DNA of 64,000 nt, from positions 1-64,000 of the forward strand of contig CANQET010000001.1 of NCBI GenBank assembly GCA_947595585.1. Direction: 5' to 3'. The notes under the pieces were generated by a model. That model did no database searches. It saw only the letters and a list, made by a program, of their open reading frames with translations, and was not told the origin of the DNA. The translations under genes and the position numbers were made by a program. Below are positions 8,585 to 15,730 of the stretch, piece after piece. How positions within the stretch are numbered: the stretch's first letter is position 1; each line of letters opens with the position of its first letter. This DNA is from an uncultured Clostridia bacterium. Lineage in GTDB: Bacteria; Bacillota; Clostridia; Christensenellales; Borkfalkiaceae.

Positions 8585-8822
8585 TGCGGCTTTTGGAAGA
8601 AAACCGCAAAAATGCATGATCTCAAGCTGAATTTCCGCAGCGGAAGGTTGCGGAGACTCGGCTTGCTTTGCGCTTGATAAGGGCGGTTTTTCCCCCGAAA
8701 AGGCGCAAAAAAATGCGAAAATTCCCGCTTTCGGGGTGCGTACTTTCCACTGCGCACCGCAAAGAACGGACGACATAGAAAAATTCTTATTATTTTACCA
8801 AATCAACGGAGGTTTCAAGTAC
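8585..8822 (+). promoter_or_regulatory. Structured leader upstream of rpsM
   Basis: A long untranslated leader with several possible stems: GCGGCTTTT/AAAACCGC at the very 5' end (8587-8608), a CCCCCGAAA/TTTCGGGG long-range stem (about 8693-8737), and GGTGCG/CGCACC (about 8736-8759). It ends with GGAGG 10 bases before the rpsM ATG. A role as an r-protein autoregulatory leader (for example S4, encoded downstream) is inferred from position only. Confidence 0.5.
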
Positions 8823-9191
8823 ATGGCACGTATTGCCGGTGTGGATTTGCCGAGAGAGAAGCGGGTCGAGATCGGCCTCACCTACATCTACGGGATCGGA
8901 CTTACGACGTCGAAGAAGATCTTGGCGGAGACGGGGATCAATCCCGATACCCGCGTGAAGGATCTCAATGAGAACGACGTCTCCAAGCTCAGAGAGTATA
9001 TCGACCACCACCTCACCGTGGAGGGCGAACTCAGAGGACAAGTTAGCCTCAACATCAAGCGCCTGATGGAGATCGGGTGCTATCGCGGCGTGCGCCACAG
9101 AAAGGGCTTGCCCGTACGCGGACAGAGCACGAAGCGCAACGCGCGGACCCGCAAAGGGCCTCGCCGTACGGTCGCGAACAAGAAGAAGTAA
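8823..9191 (+). CDS. rpsM: 30S ribosomal protein S13 (uS13)
   Basis: 122-residue S13 of the 30S head, which contacts 23S rRNA and the P-site tRNA. The start [20 protein letters not shown] is set at 8823; the track's upstream extension lies inside the leader. Signatures: [33 protein letters not shown] and [11 protein letters not shown]. It is the first gene of the rpsM-rpsK-rpsD-rpoA-rplQ (alpha) operon. Confidence 0.97.
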   Translation: MARIAGVDLPREKRVEIGLTYIYGIGLTTSKKILAETGINPDTRVKDLNENDVSKLREYIDHHLTVEGELRGQVSLNIKRLMEIGCYRGVRHRKGLPVRGQSTKRNARTRKGPRRTVANKKK

Positions 9192-9203
9192 GGAGGCGAA
9201 GAC

Positions 9204-9602
9204 ATGGCAGCAGCAAAGAAGTCGGTTGCTTCGCGCAAACGCAGAGAGATCAAGAAGGTCGACCGCGGACAGGTGCACATCCAGTCCACGTTCAACAATA
9301 CCATCGTTACCATCACGGATATGAACGGCAATGTTATCTCGTGGTCGAGTGCGGGCGCTCTGAAATACCGCGGCTCGCGCAAGGGTACGCCGTTCGCAGC
9401 GCAGATGGCGGCTGAGACGGCAGCCAAGGCGGCCAAGGAACATGGGCTTCGCTCCGTCGAAGTCTACGTGAAGGGTCCCGGTGCGGGCAGAGAGTCCGCG
9501 ATCCGCGCGCTCGCGAATTGCGACCTCGAGGTCACGCTCATTTCCGACGTTTCGCCCGTCGCGCACAACGGGTGCCGTCCGCCCAAGCGCAGAAGAGTTT
9601 AA
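9204..9602 (+). CDS. rpsK: 30S ribosomal protein S11 (uS11)
   Basis: 132-residue S11 of the 30S platform, close to the Shine-Dalgarno helix. Signatures: [31 protein letters not shown] and the conserved end [27 protein letters not shown] precedes the ATG. It follows rpsM by 12 bases. Confidence 0.97.
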   Translation: MAAAKKSVASRKRREIKKVDRGQVHIQSTFNNTIVTITDMNGNVISWSSAGALKYRGSRKGTPFAAQMAAETAAKAAKEHGLRSVEVYVKGPGAGRESAIRALANCDLEVTLISDVSPVAHNGCRPPKRRRV

Positions 9603-9613
9603 GGAGGTAAGAG

Positions 9614-10240
9614 ATGGCTGTTTACAGAGATGCAAAATGCAAACTTTGCAGAAGAGAGGGCAATAAGCTCTTTTTGAAGGGCGATAAATGCTACATGGAG
9701 AAGTGCCCGTTCAACAAGCGGCCCACGCCTCCCGGGAAAGCGCCCAGCGCCATGCGGAAGAAGGTCTCCGAATACGGTCTGCAGCTCCGTGAGAAGCAGA
9801 AGACCAAGCGCATCTACGGCGTGCAGGAAGGGCAGTTCCGCCACTACTATGAACTCGCAGAGCGCATGAAGGGGATCACGGGCGAGAACATGCTCTCCCT
9901 CCTCGAGAGAAGGCTCGATAACGTCGTGTTCCGTATGGGCCTCGGCGCTTCGCGTACGCAGGCGCGCCAGCTCGTCAACCATGCGCACCTCACGGTCAAC
10001 GGGAAGACGGTCACCGTGCCCTCCTACATCGTGAAGGCGGGGGACGTCATCGCCGTCAAAGAGACCAGAAAAGGCAACAAATACTTCGAGCAGATCAAAG
10101 CGATGAAGGTAGGTAACCTTCCCAAGTGGCTGGAGTTCGACCCCGAGAAGCTCGAGGGTAAGGTTTTGGCATTGCCGACCAGAGAGGACATCGATAGCCA
10201 GATCGCAGAACACATGATCGTCGAGTTGTACTCCAAATAA
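9614..10240 (+). CDS. rpsD: 30S ribosomal protein S4 (uS4), zinc form
   Basis: 208-residue S4, a primary 16S rRNA binder and translational fidelity protein. The N-terminus has Cys9, Cys12, Cys26 and Cys31 ([16 protein letters not shown]), i.e. the zinc-binding form. The S4 RNA-binding domain follows ([34 protein letters not shown]). Located in the alpha operon before rpoA; in E. coli the S4 protein represses this operon, which makes the rpsM leader worth testing. Confidence 0.97.
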   Translation: MAVYRDAKCKLCRREGNKLFLKGDKCYMEKCPFNKRPTPPGKAPSAMRKKVSEYGLQLREKQKTKRIYGVQEGQFRHYYELAERMKGITGENMLSLLERRLDNVVFRMGLGASRTQARQLVNHAHLTVNGKTVTVPSYIVKAGDVIAVKETRKGNKYFEQIKAMKVGNLPKWLEFDPEKLEGKVLALPTREDIDSQIAEHMIVELYSK

Positions 10241-10266
10241 TTAAAATTCCATAAGGAGGTAGCTAT

Positions 10267-11220
10267 ATGATCGAAATGGATATGCCCAAGATCGAGGTCA
10301 CGGAAAACGAGGATAAGAGCTATGCCAAAATCGTCGTTGAACCGCTCGAAAAGGGTTTCGGTCTTACGATCGGCAACTGCTTGAGAAGAATTCTGCTGTC
10401 GGCGCTGCCCGGTGCTGCCGCGCAAGGGATCCGCTTTATGGACGGGACCGTCAAACACGAGTTCTGCGCCATCCCGGGCGTCAAGGAAGACGTCACCGAG
10501 ATCATTCTGAACCTCAAACTCCTCGCCATCAAGACGAGGGTCACCGATAAGGGCTACACCAAGACGCTGCGCCTCACCAAAGAGGGCCCGGCCGTCGTTA
10601 CGGCTGCCGATATCTCGCAGGATGCCGAGGTCGAGATCATCAACTCCGATCAATACATCTGCACCCTCGACCGCGGCGGCAAGCTCGATATGGAGATCAC
10701 GATCGGCAGAGGCAGAGGGTATCACCCCGCGAAAGACAACAAGCAGCCCCAGATCGACTATATTCCCATCGATAGCATCTATACGCCCGTCAAGAAGGTC
10801 AACTACACCGTCGATCCCGCCCGCGTCGGGCAGAACATCGATTTCGACCGCCTCACCCTCGAGGTCTGGACGGACGGCACCTTCTCGGGGAAGGAGATCG
10901 TCTCCCTCGCCGCGAAGATCATGCAGGACCATATCAACCTGTTCGTCAATCTTTCGGATACCATCAAGGATATGGATATCCTCGTCAAGACGGACGACGA
11001 TAAGCAGCAGCAGATCCTCTCCATGAAGATCGAGGATATGGACTTCTCCGTCCGTTCCTACAACTGCTTGAAGAGAGCCAACATTCACACCGTGGAAGAC
11101 CTCATCAGAAAGACGGAAGAGGATATGCTCAAGGTCAGGAACCTCGGCAAGAAATCCCTCGACGAAGTCATTCAGAAGCTCGAATCGTATGGTCTTTCGC
11201 TCGAAAAAAAGGAGGATTAA
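10267..11220 (+). CDS. rpoA: RNA polymerase subunit alpha
   Basis: 317-residue alpha subunit, the scaffold for RNA polymerase assembly. The N-terminal dimerisation domain shows EPLEKGFGLTIGNCLRRILL and the C-terminal DNA/activator-binding domain shows LKRANIHTVEDLIRKTEEDM and LGKKSLDEVIQKLESYGL. Length is normal. AAGGAGG precedes the ATG at 10267. It lies between rpsD and rplQ as in nearly all bacteria. Confidence 0.98.
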   Translation: MIEMDMPKIEVTENEDKSYAKIVVEPLEKGFGLTIGNCLRRILLSALPGAAAQGIRFMDGTVKHEFCAIPGVKEDVTEIILNLKLLAIKTRVTDKGYTKTLRLTKEGPAVVTAADISQDAEVEIINSDQYICTLDRGGKLDMEITIGRGRGYHPAKDNKQPQIDYIPIDSIYTPVKKVNYTVDPARVGQNIDFDRLTLEVWTDGTFSGKEIVSLAAKIMQDHINLFVNLSDTIKDMDILVKTDDDKQQQILSMKIEDMDFSVRSYNCLKRANIHTVEDLIRKTEEDMLKVRNLGKKSLDEVIQKLESYGLSLEKKED

Positions 11221-11223
11221 ATC

Positions 11224-11730
11224 ATGCCCGGGAAATTAGGCAGAACAACGGAGCAGCGCCTCGCCATCTTGCGCAATCAGGCGTCCCAGCTCCTCTGGTA
11301 CGGTAGGATCGAGACGACGTTGGCACGCGCGAAAGAGCTTCAGCCCTACGTCGAGAAGCTCATCACCAAGGCGATCAATACCTATGAGGACGTCGTCGAG
11401 ATCGAGGTCGTCACCAAGGATAAGAAGGGCAAGGACGTCAAGACCAAGTCGTATAAAGACGGCCCCAAGAAGCTCGCGGCACGCCGCTATTGCATGGCGA
11501 AGACCTACGACCTTCAGGAGATCAAGCCCTTCGCGGAGAAGAAGAGCGACTTCAAGAAGCGCACGGGGAAGGTCAACCATCCCCTCATGGAGAAGCTCTT
11601 CAATGAGATCGCACCCAAGTACGCCGAACGCAAGGAAGAGCTCGGCCAGGGCGGCGGCTACACCCGCATCTATCGCCTCGGCGAGCGGCGCGGGGATGCT
11701 TCGGAAGAGGCGATCATAGAACTTGTATAA
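11224..11730 (+). CDS. rplQ: 50S ribosomal protein L17 (bL17) with internal insertion
   Basis: L17 near the tunnel exit. The N-terminal MPGKLGRTTEQRLAILRNQA and C-terminal GGYTRIYRLGERRGDASEEA are diagnostic. At 168 residues it is about 48 longer than the B. subtilis protein. The extra part is a charged insertion after the ETTLARAKEL helix (EIEVVTKDKKGKDVKTKSYK and following). It starts 3 bases after the rpoA stop and is the last gene before a strong terminator. Confidence 0.96.
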   Translation: MPGKLGRTTEQRLAILRNQASQLLWYGRIETTLARAKELQPYVEKLITKAINTYEDVVEIEVVTKDKKGKDVKTKSYKDGPKKLAARRYCMAKTYDLQEIKPFAEKKSDFKKRTGKVNHPLMEKLFNEIAPKYAERKEELGQGGGYTRIYRLGERRGDASEEAIIELV

Positions 11731-11732
11731 GG

Positions 11733-11761
11733 AAAAAACCGCACATGAGGTGCGGTTTTTT
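11733..11761 (+). terminator. Intrinsic terminator of the alpha operon
   Basis: AAAAAACCGCAC / GTGCGGTTTTTT stem with loop ATGAG, starting 2 bases after the rplQ stop. The T run forms the 3' arm. Confidence 0.92.
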
Positions 11762-11788
11762 CATGCTTGTTTGGACTTCGTAAGAGCG

Positions 11789-11953
11789 AACTGCGGATAA
11801 GCGGCGCAATACTGTGTCGAACTGCGCTTTCCTACTTCGCCTACGGCTCGTGCCGCGCTTAGAGAATTAGAAGTGCGCGCGGGGCGGTCGTGTACACAAG
11901 TACACTCCCGTCGGAAATGCTCGTTCTCCTCGTTCTGCTTGCTTCTCCGCAGT
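11789..11953 (+). repeat. Repeat D copy 2 (shorter)
   Basis: Same inverted ends as copy 1 (AACTGCGGA, TCCGCAGTT) and the same flank GCGAACTGCGGATAAGCGG, but about 70 bases of the left interior are missing. This shows internal deletion with the ends retained. Confidence 0.75.
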
Positions 11954-12306
11954 TTAACGGGTACCCGTTTTCGCTCATGATGGGCAAGACGGTGCTCGAC
12001 CATGTCATTCCGAGGCGTAGCCGAGGAATCTCATTCTAATAACGCCATGTTGAGCTTGTCGCCCCGCGCTCCTCGTTCTGCTTGCTTCTCCGCAGTTTGA
12101 CGGTACCCGTTTTCGTTCCTCCAAAGCGACCTCATTCCGAGCCCCGTTAGGGGCGAGAGAATCTTAAGATACACTCGCTACGCTACTTCGCCGAACGGCT
12201 CGTGCCGTGCTTCGATAAACAATAGAAGCCCCGCACGGGGCGGTATGAGGGTTGGACTTCGTATTGGCCTCGCGCGACACCCCTCTGCGGCTTATTTCAA
12301 GCGCCA

Positions 12307-12426
12307 CCCCCTCCATTGGGAAACAGAAGACCACCACTCCTCCATTGGAGAACAGAATGCATACCCCCTCCATTGGAGAACAGATCACATACCCCCTCCA
12401 TTGGAGGGGGGTAGGGGGGTGGGCAG
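12307..12426 (+). repeat. Repeat A tandem array, four units
   Basis: CTCCATTGG starts at 12311, 12340, 12368 and 12396, a period of 28-29 bases. The unit is roughly ACCCCCTCCATTGGAGAACA plus GATCACAT. The last unit ends with the full hairpin CCTCCATTGGAGG and the TAGGGGGGTGGGCAG tail. Confidence 0.8.
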
Positions 12427-12638
12427 GTGACGACGGGGCATATTCGGAGCGCAAGGCCTACCCCCATCGGGGTCGCAAAGCGCAATTCTCGCGGAAAGCA
12501 CAGTGCGCTTTTCGCGGCGCTTTGCGGTGAGTGAGCGCATCGGAAGGCGCGAACGGTGACCGAACGCGGGGCTCTACCCGCGTGAGACGGCTCCGCGTAG
12601 CGGTGGTGGGGGGCAAGGGAGACGACGGGGCCTATCAG

Positions 12639-12710
12639 TACGTCATTCCGACGACCGTAGGGAGGAGGAATCTCGTCTTTGAGATTTCTCACTACGTTCG
12701 AAATGACGTA
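12639..12710 (+). repeat. Repeat B copy 2
   Basis: TACGTCATTCCGACGACCGT ... TTCGAAATGACGTA with inner GAATCTC GTCTTT GAGATTTCTC hairpin; the best-preserved palindrome of this family (72 bp). Confidence 0.8.
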
Positions 12711-12711
12711 G

Positions 12712-12803
12712 CCCTCCTCTATTGGAAAACAGACCACCACCCCCTCCATTGGAGAACAGACCACATACCCCCTCCATCGGAGGGGGGTAGGGGGGTGGGC
12801 AGA
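12712..12803 (+). repeat. Repeat A tandem array, three units
   Basis: CTCTATTGG at 12717, CTCCATTGG at 12744 and CTCCATCGG at 12772 (period 27-28), ending in GGAGGGGGGTAGGGGGGTGG. It directly abuts repeat B. Confidence 0.75.
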
Positions 12804-12828
12804 AGACGACGAAGCGTATCCCGAGCGT

Positions 12829-12937
12829 CCCTTGGCTCCCATTGTAGGGGAGCTGTCGCGGCGTAAGACGCGGCTGAGGGGTTCGAAACCCTATCCCCTG
12901 CTACGCAGGTACTTCCCCTACGAGGGGAAGCAAGGGG
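12829..12937 (+). repeat. Repeat C copy 1 (about 109 bp)
   Basis: CCCTTGGCTCCC, then GGGGAGCTGTCGCGGCGTAA, CGGCTGAGGGGTTCGAAACC, CTATCCCCTGCTACGCAGGT and ACTTCCCCTACGAGGGGAAG. The same unit occurs at 53406 and 63574, and reversed at 23291. Confidence 0.75.
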
Positions 12938-13060
12938 TAAACTTCGTACAGGCTTCCCCCGAAGTGGCAACGAGGGGTCGGACTACGCGGGTATTTCCCG
13001 AAAAAGTGCAACGAGGGGTCGGACTTCGCACCCCTCGTCTTTCTTTATGCCCACGCCCAA

Positions 13061-13201
13061 ACATATGCACAAAGGGGCATGTGCAAAACATGCGGCGGGG
13101 GGCATATGCGAAAAAACCCCGCCGAGTGCCCTAAGCGACATATGCGGCATACGGCACCCGTCGCACATATGTTGCGCCCTGCATGCGGTCCGCATATGCA
13201 C
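13061..13201. repeat. Cluster of CATATG/GCATGC-type palindromes
   Basis: ACATATGCAC (13061), GCATGTGC (about 13078), ACATGCGG (about 13088), GCATATGCG (13102), CATATGCGG (13139), ACATATGT (13165), GCATGCGG (13181) and CCGCATATGCAC (13190) fall within 141 bases, just upstream of the M18 peptidase promoter. Function unknown. Confidence 0.6.
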
Positions 13202-13273
13202 GTCCGCACATCGGTTTTTTCGCCGCGGCAGGGAGTCGGCTGCGGGAAGTTCGGCCGAGCTGCCGCAAAATCC

Positions 13274-13302
13274 TTGCTATTTTTCGTGCGCTATGCTATA
13301 AT
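13274..13302 (+). promoter_or_regulatory. Promoter of the M18 aminopeptidase gene
   Basis: TTGCTA (13274-13279), 17-base spacer, TATAAT (13297-13302). The -35 element is imperfect. The start site should be near 13309, leaving a 20-base leader with GGGAGG. Confidence 0.7.
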
Positions 13303-13329
13303 CTAACGGAAACCTTAAGGGAGGCAAAT

Positions 13330-14727
13330 ATGGCAGATACAAGCAAGGGCAAGAAGCTCCTCAAGGAGCTCGGCTACACCAAACAAAACTACTTTGAAAC
13401 GGCGGATAAGGCGGAGCGCAAGGCGATCTTCGACTATGCGAAGGGCTACATGGCATTCCTCGACGCCGCGAAGACAGAGCGCGAGGCCTGCGACTATGCC
13501 GTTTCCGCGGCACAGGCGAAGGGCTTCACCGAATACAACTTCGGCGATCCTCTGCAGGCAGGCGACAAAAAATATTTCGTCAACCGCGGCAAGTCCGTCG
13601 TCGTATTCCGCGTGGGAGAGAAAGATCTCGAGGAGGACGGCATCCGCATCATCGCCTCCCACATCGATGCTCCCCGCATCGACATCAAGCAAAATCCGCT
13701 CTATGAGGACAGCGGCATGGCTTTCCTCAAGACGCACTACTACGGCGGCATCAAGAAGTACCAGTGGACGGCGATCCCGCTCGCCCTGCACGGCGTCATC
13801 GTGCTGAAGAGCGGCGAAAAGATCGACGTGCGCGTGGGGGAGGACCCCAAGGATCCCGTGTTCTACATCAACGACCTTCTGCCCCATCTCGGCGGCGATC
13901 AGATGGCGGGAAAGGCGGGGAAGATCATCGAAGGCGAACAGCTCAATGTGCTCGTCGGCGGGCTTCCCTATGCGGATGAAGAGGTCTCCGAGAAGATCAA
14001 GCTCAACGTGCTCGCGGCCCTCAATAAGCAATACGGCGTCACCGAGGAAGATCTTCTCTCGGCAGAGCTCTCCGCCGTTCCCGCGTTCGGCGCCCGCGAC
14101 ATCGGCTTCGACCGTGCGCTCATCGGCGCCTACGGCCACGACGACAGAGTCTGCGCCTACCCCGCGCTCACGGCGGTTTTGGACCGTGAGACGCCCCACA
14201 CCGTGCTCGCGATGCTCGTCGATAAGGAAGAGATCGGCAGCGAAGGCACCACGGGCATCCAGTGCAAGGTCTACGAAGACCTCATGGAGGAGATCTCCCT
14301 TGCGCTCGGCGCCAACTTCCGCAAGGTACGCGCACATTCCATGTGTCTCTCTTCGGACGTGACGGCGGCTTACGACCCCAACTTCGCCGGTGTATACGAG
14401 AAGCAGAACTCCGCGATCCTCTCCTGCGGCACGGCGATGTGCAAATTCACGGGCGCCCGCGGGAAGAGCGGCTCCAACGACGCCAACGCCGAATTCGTCG
14501 GCCTCATCCGTAAGATGTTCGCGGAGGAGGGGGTCGTATGGCAGACGGCCGAACTCGGCAAGGTGGATATCGGCGGCGGCGGCACGGTCGCCAAATTCGT
14601 CGCCCAGCTCAATATCGATACGGTAGACCTCGGGGTGCCCGTCATCTCCATGCACGCCCCCTACGAGGTCATCTCCAAGGCCGATCTCTACAGCAACTAC
14701 AAGGCCTTCCTCGCATTCATGAAATAA
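13330..14727 (+). CDS. M18 family zinc aminopeptidase
   Basis: 465-residue cytosolic aminopeptidase (aspartyl aminopeptidase superfamily) that trims N-terminal residues from peptides. M18 marks: ASHIDAPRIDIKQNP (metal His and Asp), the YYGGIKKYQW region, VDKEEIGSEGTTGIQ (catalytic and metal Glu), SSDVTAAYDPNF and the late VISMHAPYEVISKADLY (His ligand). The start is set at 13330 because GGGAGGCAAAT precedes this ATG; the track's extension enters the promoter. It is a single-gene unit with its own promoter and terminator. Confidence 0.93.
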   Translation: MADTSKGKKLLKELGYTKQNYFETADKAERKAIFDYAKGYMAFLDAAKTEREACDYAVSAAQAKGFTEYNFGDPLQAGDKKYFVNRGKSVVVFRVGEKDLEEDGIRIIASHIDAPRIDIKQNPLYEDSGMAFLKTHYYGGIKKYQWTAIPLALHGVIVLKSGEKIDVRVGEDPKDPVFYINDLLPHLGGDQMAGKAGKIIEGEQLNVLVGGLPYADEEVSEKIKLNVLAALNKQYGVTEEDLLSAELSAVPAFGARDIGFDRALIGAYGHDDRVCAYPALTAVLDRETPHTVLAMLVDKEEIGSEGTTGIQCKVYEDLMEEISLALGANFRKVRAHSMCLSSDVTAAYDPNFAGVYEKQNSAILSCGTAMCKFTGARGKSGSNDANAEFVGLIRKMFAEEGVVWQTAELGKVDIGGGGTVAKFVAQLNIDTVDLGVPVISMHAPYEVISKADLYSNYKAFLAFMK

Positions 14728-14732
14728 AGCGT

Positions 14733-14767
14733 TTCCCTCCCCGCAGTGTGCAGGGAGGGAATTTTTT
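14733..14767 (+). terminator. Intrinsic terminator after the M18 peptidase
   Basis: TTCCCTCCC / GGGAGGGAA stem followed by six T residues. Confidence 0.9.
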
Positions 14768-14777
14768 GCACTTTTTC

Positions 14778-14806
14778 TTGACAACCTAAGAGGGATACGA
14801 TATAAT
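14778..14806 (+). promoter_or_regulatory. Consensus promoter for the 138-residue membrane protein
   Basis: TTGACA (14778-14783), 17 bases, TATAAT (14801-14806); start expected near 14813, just before the GAGGGAG ribosome-binding site. Confidence 0.9.
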
Positions 14807-14826
14807 GAGGGCGAGGGAGAGAGAAT

Positions 14827-15243
14827 ATGAGAAGTGATAAAGCATCGATTTGGGGATTGCTCTTCAACGTGTTCGATGCGATCCTCGAGGCGAAGTCTGC
14901 CCGTCTTCAACCCGAGACGCGCGGAAGTTACAGAAAACTCGGCTATCGCGCCATCGCATATTCGATCGTGGCGTGCATCTGCGTCTCGGCGCTGCTTCTT
15001 CTATACATTTTGCCCAACGCGGAGGGATGGGCGCTGCTCGCCTACATCGTCTTCCTGCCGATGGGGCTGGGGATCGGCATCTTGGGGACTCTCCTCATGC
15101 TGCTCAATGCCGTCGTCGCCATGATCGGGCAGTTCGCGGTCAACCGCTCTGCGGTCTCGTGGGCGGCGCTTCTCACGTTTCTTTTGGCCGTCGCCGCGAT
15201 CGCCCTCTTCCTTCTGTTCTTTTTACAACACCTTCCCTTCTGA
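14827..15243 (+). CDS. Small integral membrane protein, unknown function
   Basis: I do not recognise a family. The 138 residues start with about 45 cytosolic-type residues (MRSDKASIWGLLFNVFD), then show three hydrophobic segments: AIAYSIVACICVSALLLLYI, a long Gly/Leu-rich stretch around LAYIVFLPMGLGIGILGTLL, and LLTFLLAVAAIALFLLFFLQ. It has its own perfect promoter and a GAGGGAG site, so it is probably well expressed. It is monocistronic; the only downstream partner is the SRP RNA on the other strand. Confidence 0.75.
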   Translation: MRSDKASIWGLLFNVFDAILEAKSARLQPETRGSYRKLGYRAIAYSIVACICVSALLLLYILPNAEGWALLAYIVFLPMGLGIGILGTLLMLLNAVVAMIGQFAVNRSAVSWAALLTFLLAVAAIALFLLFFLQHLPF

Positions 15244-15250
15244 ACAGTTA

Positions 15251-15280
15251 CGCGCCGCCGCGGTATCCCGCGGCGGCGCG
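15251..15280. terminator. 13-bp GC-only inverted repeat, possible bidirectional terminator
   Basis: CGCGCCGCCGCGG TATC CCGCGGCGGCGCG is a perfect stem-loop between the membrane protein gene and the convergent SRP RNA. No long T run follows on either strand, so termination is only probable. Confidence 0.5.
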
Positions 15281-15313
15281 ATCTTATCCGAAAAAACTGT
15301 GAGGGCTTTTTTT

Positions 15314-15566
15314 GTTACGGCCTACCGAAGCGGGAACGAGATAGGTACCTCCCACAAAGCTCCCTCATGGCACACGCACGACACCGTTTAGTGCTGCTGT
15401 ATCCCTACCCTGACACGGTTCGCGGGCATACGTTGCATGAGACCTTATGATCGACAGCCCTTGTCTCGTGCAGCCTCCCATAGACCGCACCGAGAAAAGC
15501 GTTCGGCTCTGCTATAGCGGATTGCAGATACAGGGCACCGCTAACTCCCCGCCTATCACAGCAACC
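15314..15566 (-). ncRNA. ffs: Signal recognition particle RNA (long, Firmicutes type)
   Basis: Read on the minus strand. The RNA that targets nascent membrane proteins together with Ffh. The 5' Alu-type domain is close to Bacillus scRNA: GGGGAGTTAGCGGTGCCCTG then TATCTGCAATCCGC. The helix-8 domain is CAGG-GTA-GGGA-TAC-AGCAGC, i.e. a GNRA tetraloop on a 3-bp stem flanked by the conserved asymmetric loop. The ends can pair (GTTGC near the 5' end with GTAAC at the 3' end). About 253 nt; ends are estimated. Confidence 0.9.
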
Positions 15567-15568
15567 AT

Positions 15569-15597
15569 AGTATAGCCGATTTCTTCGGAATTTGCAA
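15569..15597 (-). promoter_or_regulatory. Promoter of the SRP RNA gene
   Basis: On the minus strand: TTGCAA (15592-15597), 17-base spacer, TATACT (15569-15574), with a start near 15562-15566, at the 5' end of the SRP RNA. Confidence 0.85.
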
Positions 15598-15657
15598 GCG
15601 TTTTTTATCTTTCGGCGAAGAATTTGCTGCGGTTTTCGATCGGACCCGCCGAAAGCC

Positions 15658-15686
15658 TTGTTATTTTCCCCCAAACGTGCTACAAT
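15658..15686 (+). promoter_or_regulatory. Promoter of the Mrp ATPase gene
   Basis: TTGTTA (15658-15663), 17-base spacer, TACAAT (15681-15686). Confidence 0.75.
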
Positions 15687-15730
15687 AGGGGAAGCGGGGC
15701 CGAGAAGCGCTCACGGCCCGAGGAGAGAAA

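Larger units (their letters stand above)
11762..13272. repeat. Gene-free block of dispersed repeats
   Basis: About 1.5 kb with no credible gene; the ORFs here are shadows. Order: repeat D copy (11789-11953), a short B-like piece (12004-12036), a right-end-only D fragment (about 12060-12115), a D-interior fragment (12180-12243), a four-unit A array (12307-12426), a GGTGGTGGGGGGCAAGGG piece shared with 6570, repeat B (12639-12710), a three-unit A array (12712-12803), repeat C (12829-12937), and a CATATG-rich cluster (13061-13201). The mosaic looks built by repeated insertion and recombination. Confidence 0.8.

Noticed and set aside
12307-12426. CRISPR array suggested by 28-29 bp regular spacing
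   Set aside because: The whole unit repeats, including the short stretch between CTCCATTGG motifs; there are no unique spacers and no cas genes. It is a tandem repeat.
12297-12842. Repeat-derived ORFs (for example 181 aa, minus strand)
   Set aside because: They translate the A, B and C repeat units (PPTPLRWRG-type phrases) and have no ribosome-binding site or family similarity.
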